Program-made: the position numbers and the translations under genes
Notes under the pieces: model-generated
Database searches by the model: none
What the model saw: the letters and a program-made list of their open reading frames with translations, nothing else
Told to the model about the DNA's origin: nothing
NCBI GenBank assembly: GCA_040954595.2
Contig: CM082577.2
Span: 10,354,001 to 10,418,000 of the forward strand
DNA: 64,000 nt
Direction of reading: 5' to 3'
From: Balanoglossus misakiensis
Lineage: Eukaryota > Hemichordata
Part shown: one piece after another, positions 62,145 through 64,000 of the stretch
Numbering within the stretch: the first letter of the stretch is position 1
How the letters are laid out: each line of letters starts with the position of its first letter

Positions 62145-64000
62145 TCTGCCAGCCGCCACGCTTTCATCAGGCTTTCAGCGTTTGAATGCCGTTGTAGATA
62201 AGAACCCGAGATTGGATGTTGATCCATCATCGATGATGACACCGAGTATTGTGTCGTTAACGGGAAGGACCTGGTTATTAAAACGTCATCGATCACCAAT
62301 GACGACGGACGGATGAATCTCATTGTGTTGAATTTGATCGGGGAATTAATAATATCCGCGAGCTGCTAATGAACAGTGGCGCGTGACAGATTTGCATTTA
62401 GCGAGGAATTATTTGGACAATGGCGACTGTAATTTCGGTGTCTGAGTTTGCAGAAATTTATTTCTAAGCAAACAGTTTGTCTTGTGTACCTCATGTACCG
62501 GTGTATGTATATATGAAGCAGTCTGATTACAGGGTGTTCTAACTTCCTGTCTGATGGTATCATGGCAAAATATTATTTCCACTATATTTTCAGGTTTTCC
62601 AGATATAAATAAATCTTATCGGTAATATTTTATACTCGTGCAACATCATTGCATGACCAAGTAAAAAATTAATAGGATAAAGAGAGATTATTTAATTTTT
62701 TGCATTTGTTTTTATTAATGCCGTGAGATTCTCAAAATCAGTTGTCCCGCTTTCATTTTTGCATATATAATTTAACAGAATTATGACATTTGTGAAACAG
62801 ACTCGGACCGGGGAGCTTTTGGTCCTAATACTTGATATTCAAATAACTCTTCGTCGTAAAAATTTCAGACATGACTACAGATGTTCACTACAAGGCGCAT
62901 CCTGCCGTAAATAATTGGAAGATCGTTTTTCCTGACCCCACCTTTCATCGCGCAGACATTAATAGCGGTCGGGCAAGAATTTTCATGTCGGGACGTGTGC
63001 CTTGCTACATGTGTTGCTGTCAACTTTGTCGTTTTTACACCCGGTGGTATTTTCAAATGACGTGGTGTAATATCTGCAGCCTGTCACCTTTATGAATAAA
63101 AAAGGCGAAACGCGTATGAGAGCAGCGAGTTCAAGAGACAAAGTTTGCGACACCAGGGGCAGTGGAAGTGATCTTTCTAAGAAACCTGAGATAGATTGTT
63201 GCTTCATTTTGAAATTATTTGACCATTTCACTTTTTTTGCAACTTGTGGTATTTCCCACTGCAGAACAATTAATTTATATTGGGTCCCCCGCCAAGTTGC
63301 CATGTTTGTGCTGCATAGCAAGATAATTGGTTGAAGAAGGGCGGGTGGGGGTGGTAAAATTCCTGCATGGGGGAGATGGACATTTTTGGCGAGATATTCT
63401 GAATAATTATAATTATAATAAGTCAGGAAGAACCACACAATATGATATAAAAATATAATGTTCCAGCTTTTCTTCAGGATGATTTGCATTTTGTGTTGAA
63501 CTTAAAATGTTTGATGTTATTGTGTAGTATGTGTACTGGTACCACCAGAATGCCTGTCTTAGAAATCAGCGATGAAGTCTTAAAAAAACTTGCTAAGAAA
63601 TCACGAAAGCAAATTTGCAACTGACAGTCAAACAATACCCGAGAAGCCAAAATTAGCCAAGAAGAAGATAACCTTAGGTATTTATGAGTTTAAAGCAGTA
63701 TTTATTTTGAAATATTGGCTCATAAACTCTCCCCTGTAAAAATTCCAGATTTGCGATTGATGGGATGATTAAAAAGAAGTGCTTGGCAGAGATCCCGGCC
63801 ATCTGTTCATTGGGATGGGATTATTAGACAAGAATTGTGGCATTGATGAAAAATGGGCATGCATCGACAAAATATATTTCAATGCCGTCGAAATAGTTCC
63901 TCGATTTCAGATGTCAGATTTGCATGTTTTGCAGTGTGTGACCTGTATCTTAGCTGCTGTGCTCATTTTGCAATGTGTTGCATCTTTCAGCTCATGATTC

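Larger units (their letters stand above)
52845..64000 (+). other. CACNA1G: 5' part of the first coding intron of the Cav3 gene
   Basis: At least 11.1 kb. I searched all + frames for the next exon (expected W-F-E, then a first helix with N-C-V-T-L-G) and did not find it, so it lies beyond the right edge. The intron holds three TTAA MITEs, a minisatellite, two copies of the CTGTAAAACGGG family, a pogo-like inverted repeat and several microsatellites. G/C runs lie at 54799-54809, 58496-58505 and 58705-58717. The remaining DNA shows no recognisable coding sequence on either strand. Confidence 0.85.

Noticed and set aside
62983-63489. 168-codon minus-strand frame at the right edge
   Set aside because: AT-rich, Leu/Ile/Tyr/Lys-rich, no known domain and no suitable splice context. 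It is also on the wrong strand for Cav3 exon 2.

Overview
The window is animal genomic DNA, probably from a marine invertebrate (a non-vertebrate bilaterian). Three points support this: split genes with very long introns, AT-rich non-coding DNA full of small inverted-repeat transposons, and many microsatellites and long G/C homopolymers. I cannot name the phylum from sequence alone. Coding content is very low. Only three exons can be assigned with confidence, all on the + strand and belonging to two genes.

Layout. Bases 1-12712 are the end of an intron. It holds a broken non-LTR retrotransposon piece (593-945), a 97-bp foldback element with a 9-bp target duplication, and several other short elements. 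A SPATA20 exon lies at 12713-12912. It is followed by a 25,962-bp intron and then the last SPATA20 exon with its stop codon (38875-39132). The reading frame joins exactly across that intron. About 13.3 kb of intergenic DNA follows (39133-52482), with microsatellites, a second foldback element and a C12/G13 inverted homopolymer pair. At 52483-52844 is the first coding exon of a T-type (Cav3) voltage-gated calcium channel alpha1 subunit. It ends at an eight-base match to the U12-type AT-AC donor. The remaining 11 kb is the start of that channel's first coding intron, which runs out of the window.

The two genes do different jobs: SPATA20 has a thioredoxin-like and a six-hairpin-barrel region, and Cav3 is a low-voltage-activated calcium channel. 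Their adjacency is notable because human SPATA20 and CACNA1G are, from memory, also immediate neighbours in the same head-to-tail order. The pair therefore looks like old conserved microsynteny.

The rest of the window is mostly short non-autonomous DNA transposons. One family with CTGTAAAACGGG ends has eight recognisable copies. There are three families with TTAA targets, a pogo-like inverted repeat, and two foldbacks. I found no tRNA, rRNA, CRISPR array or operon, and no complete gene.
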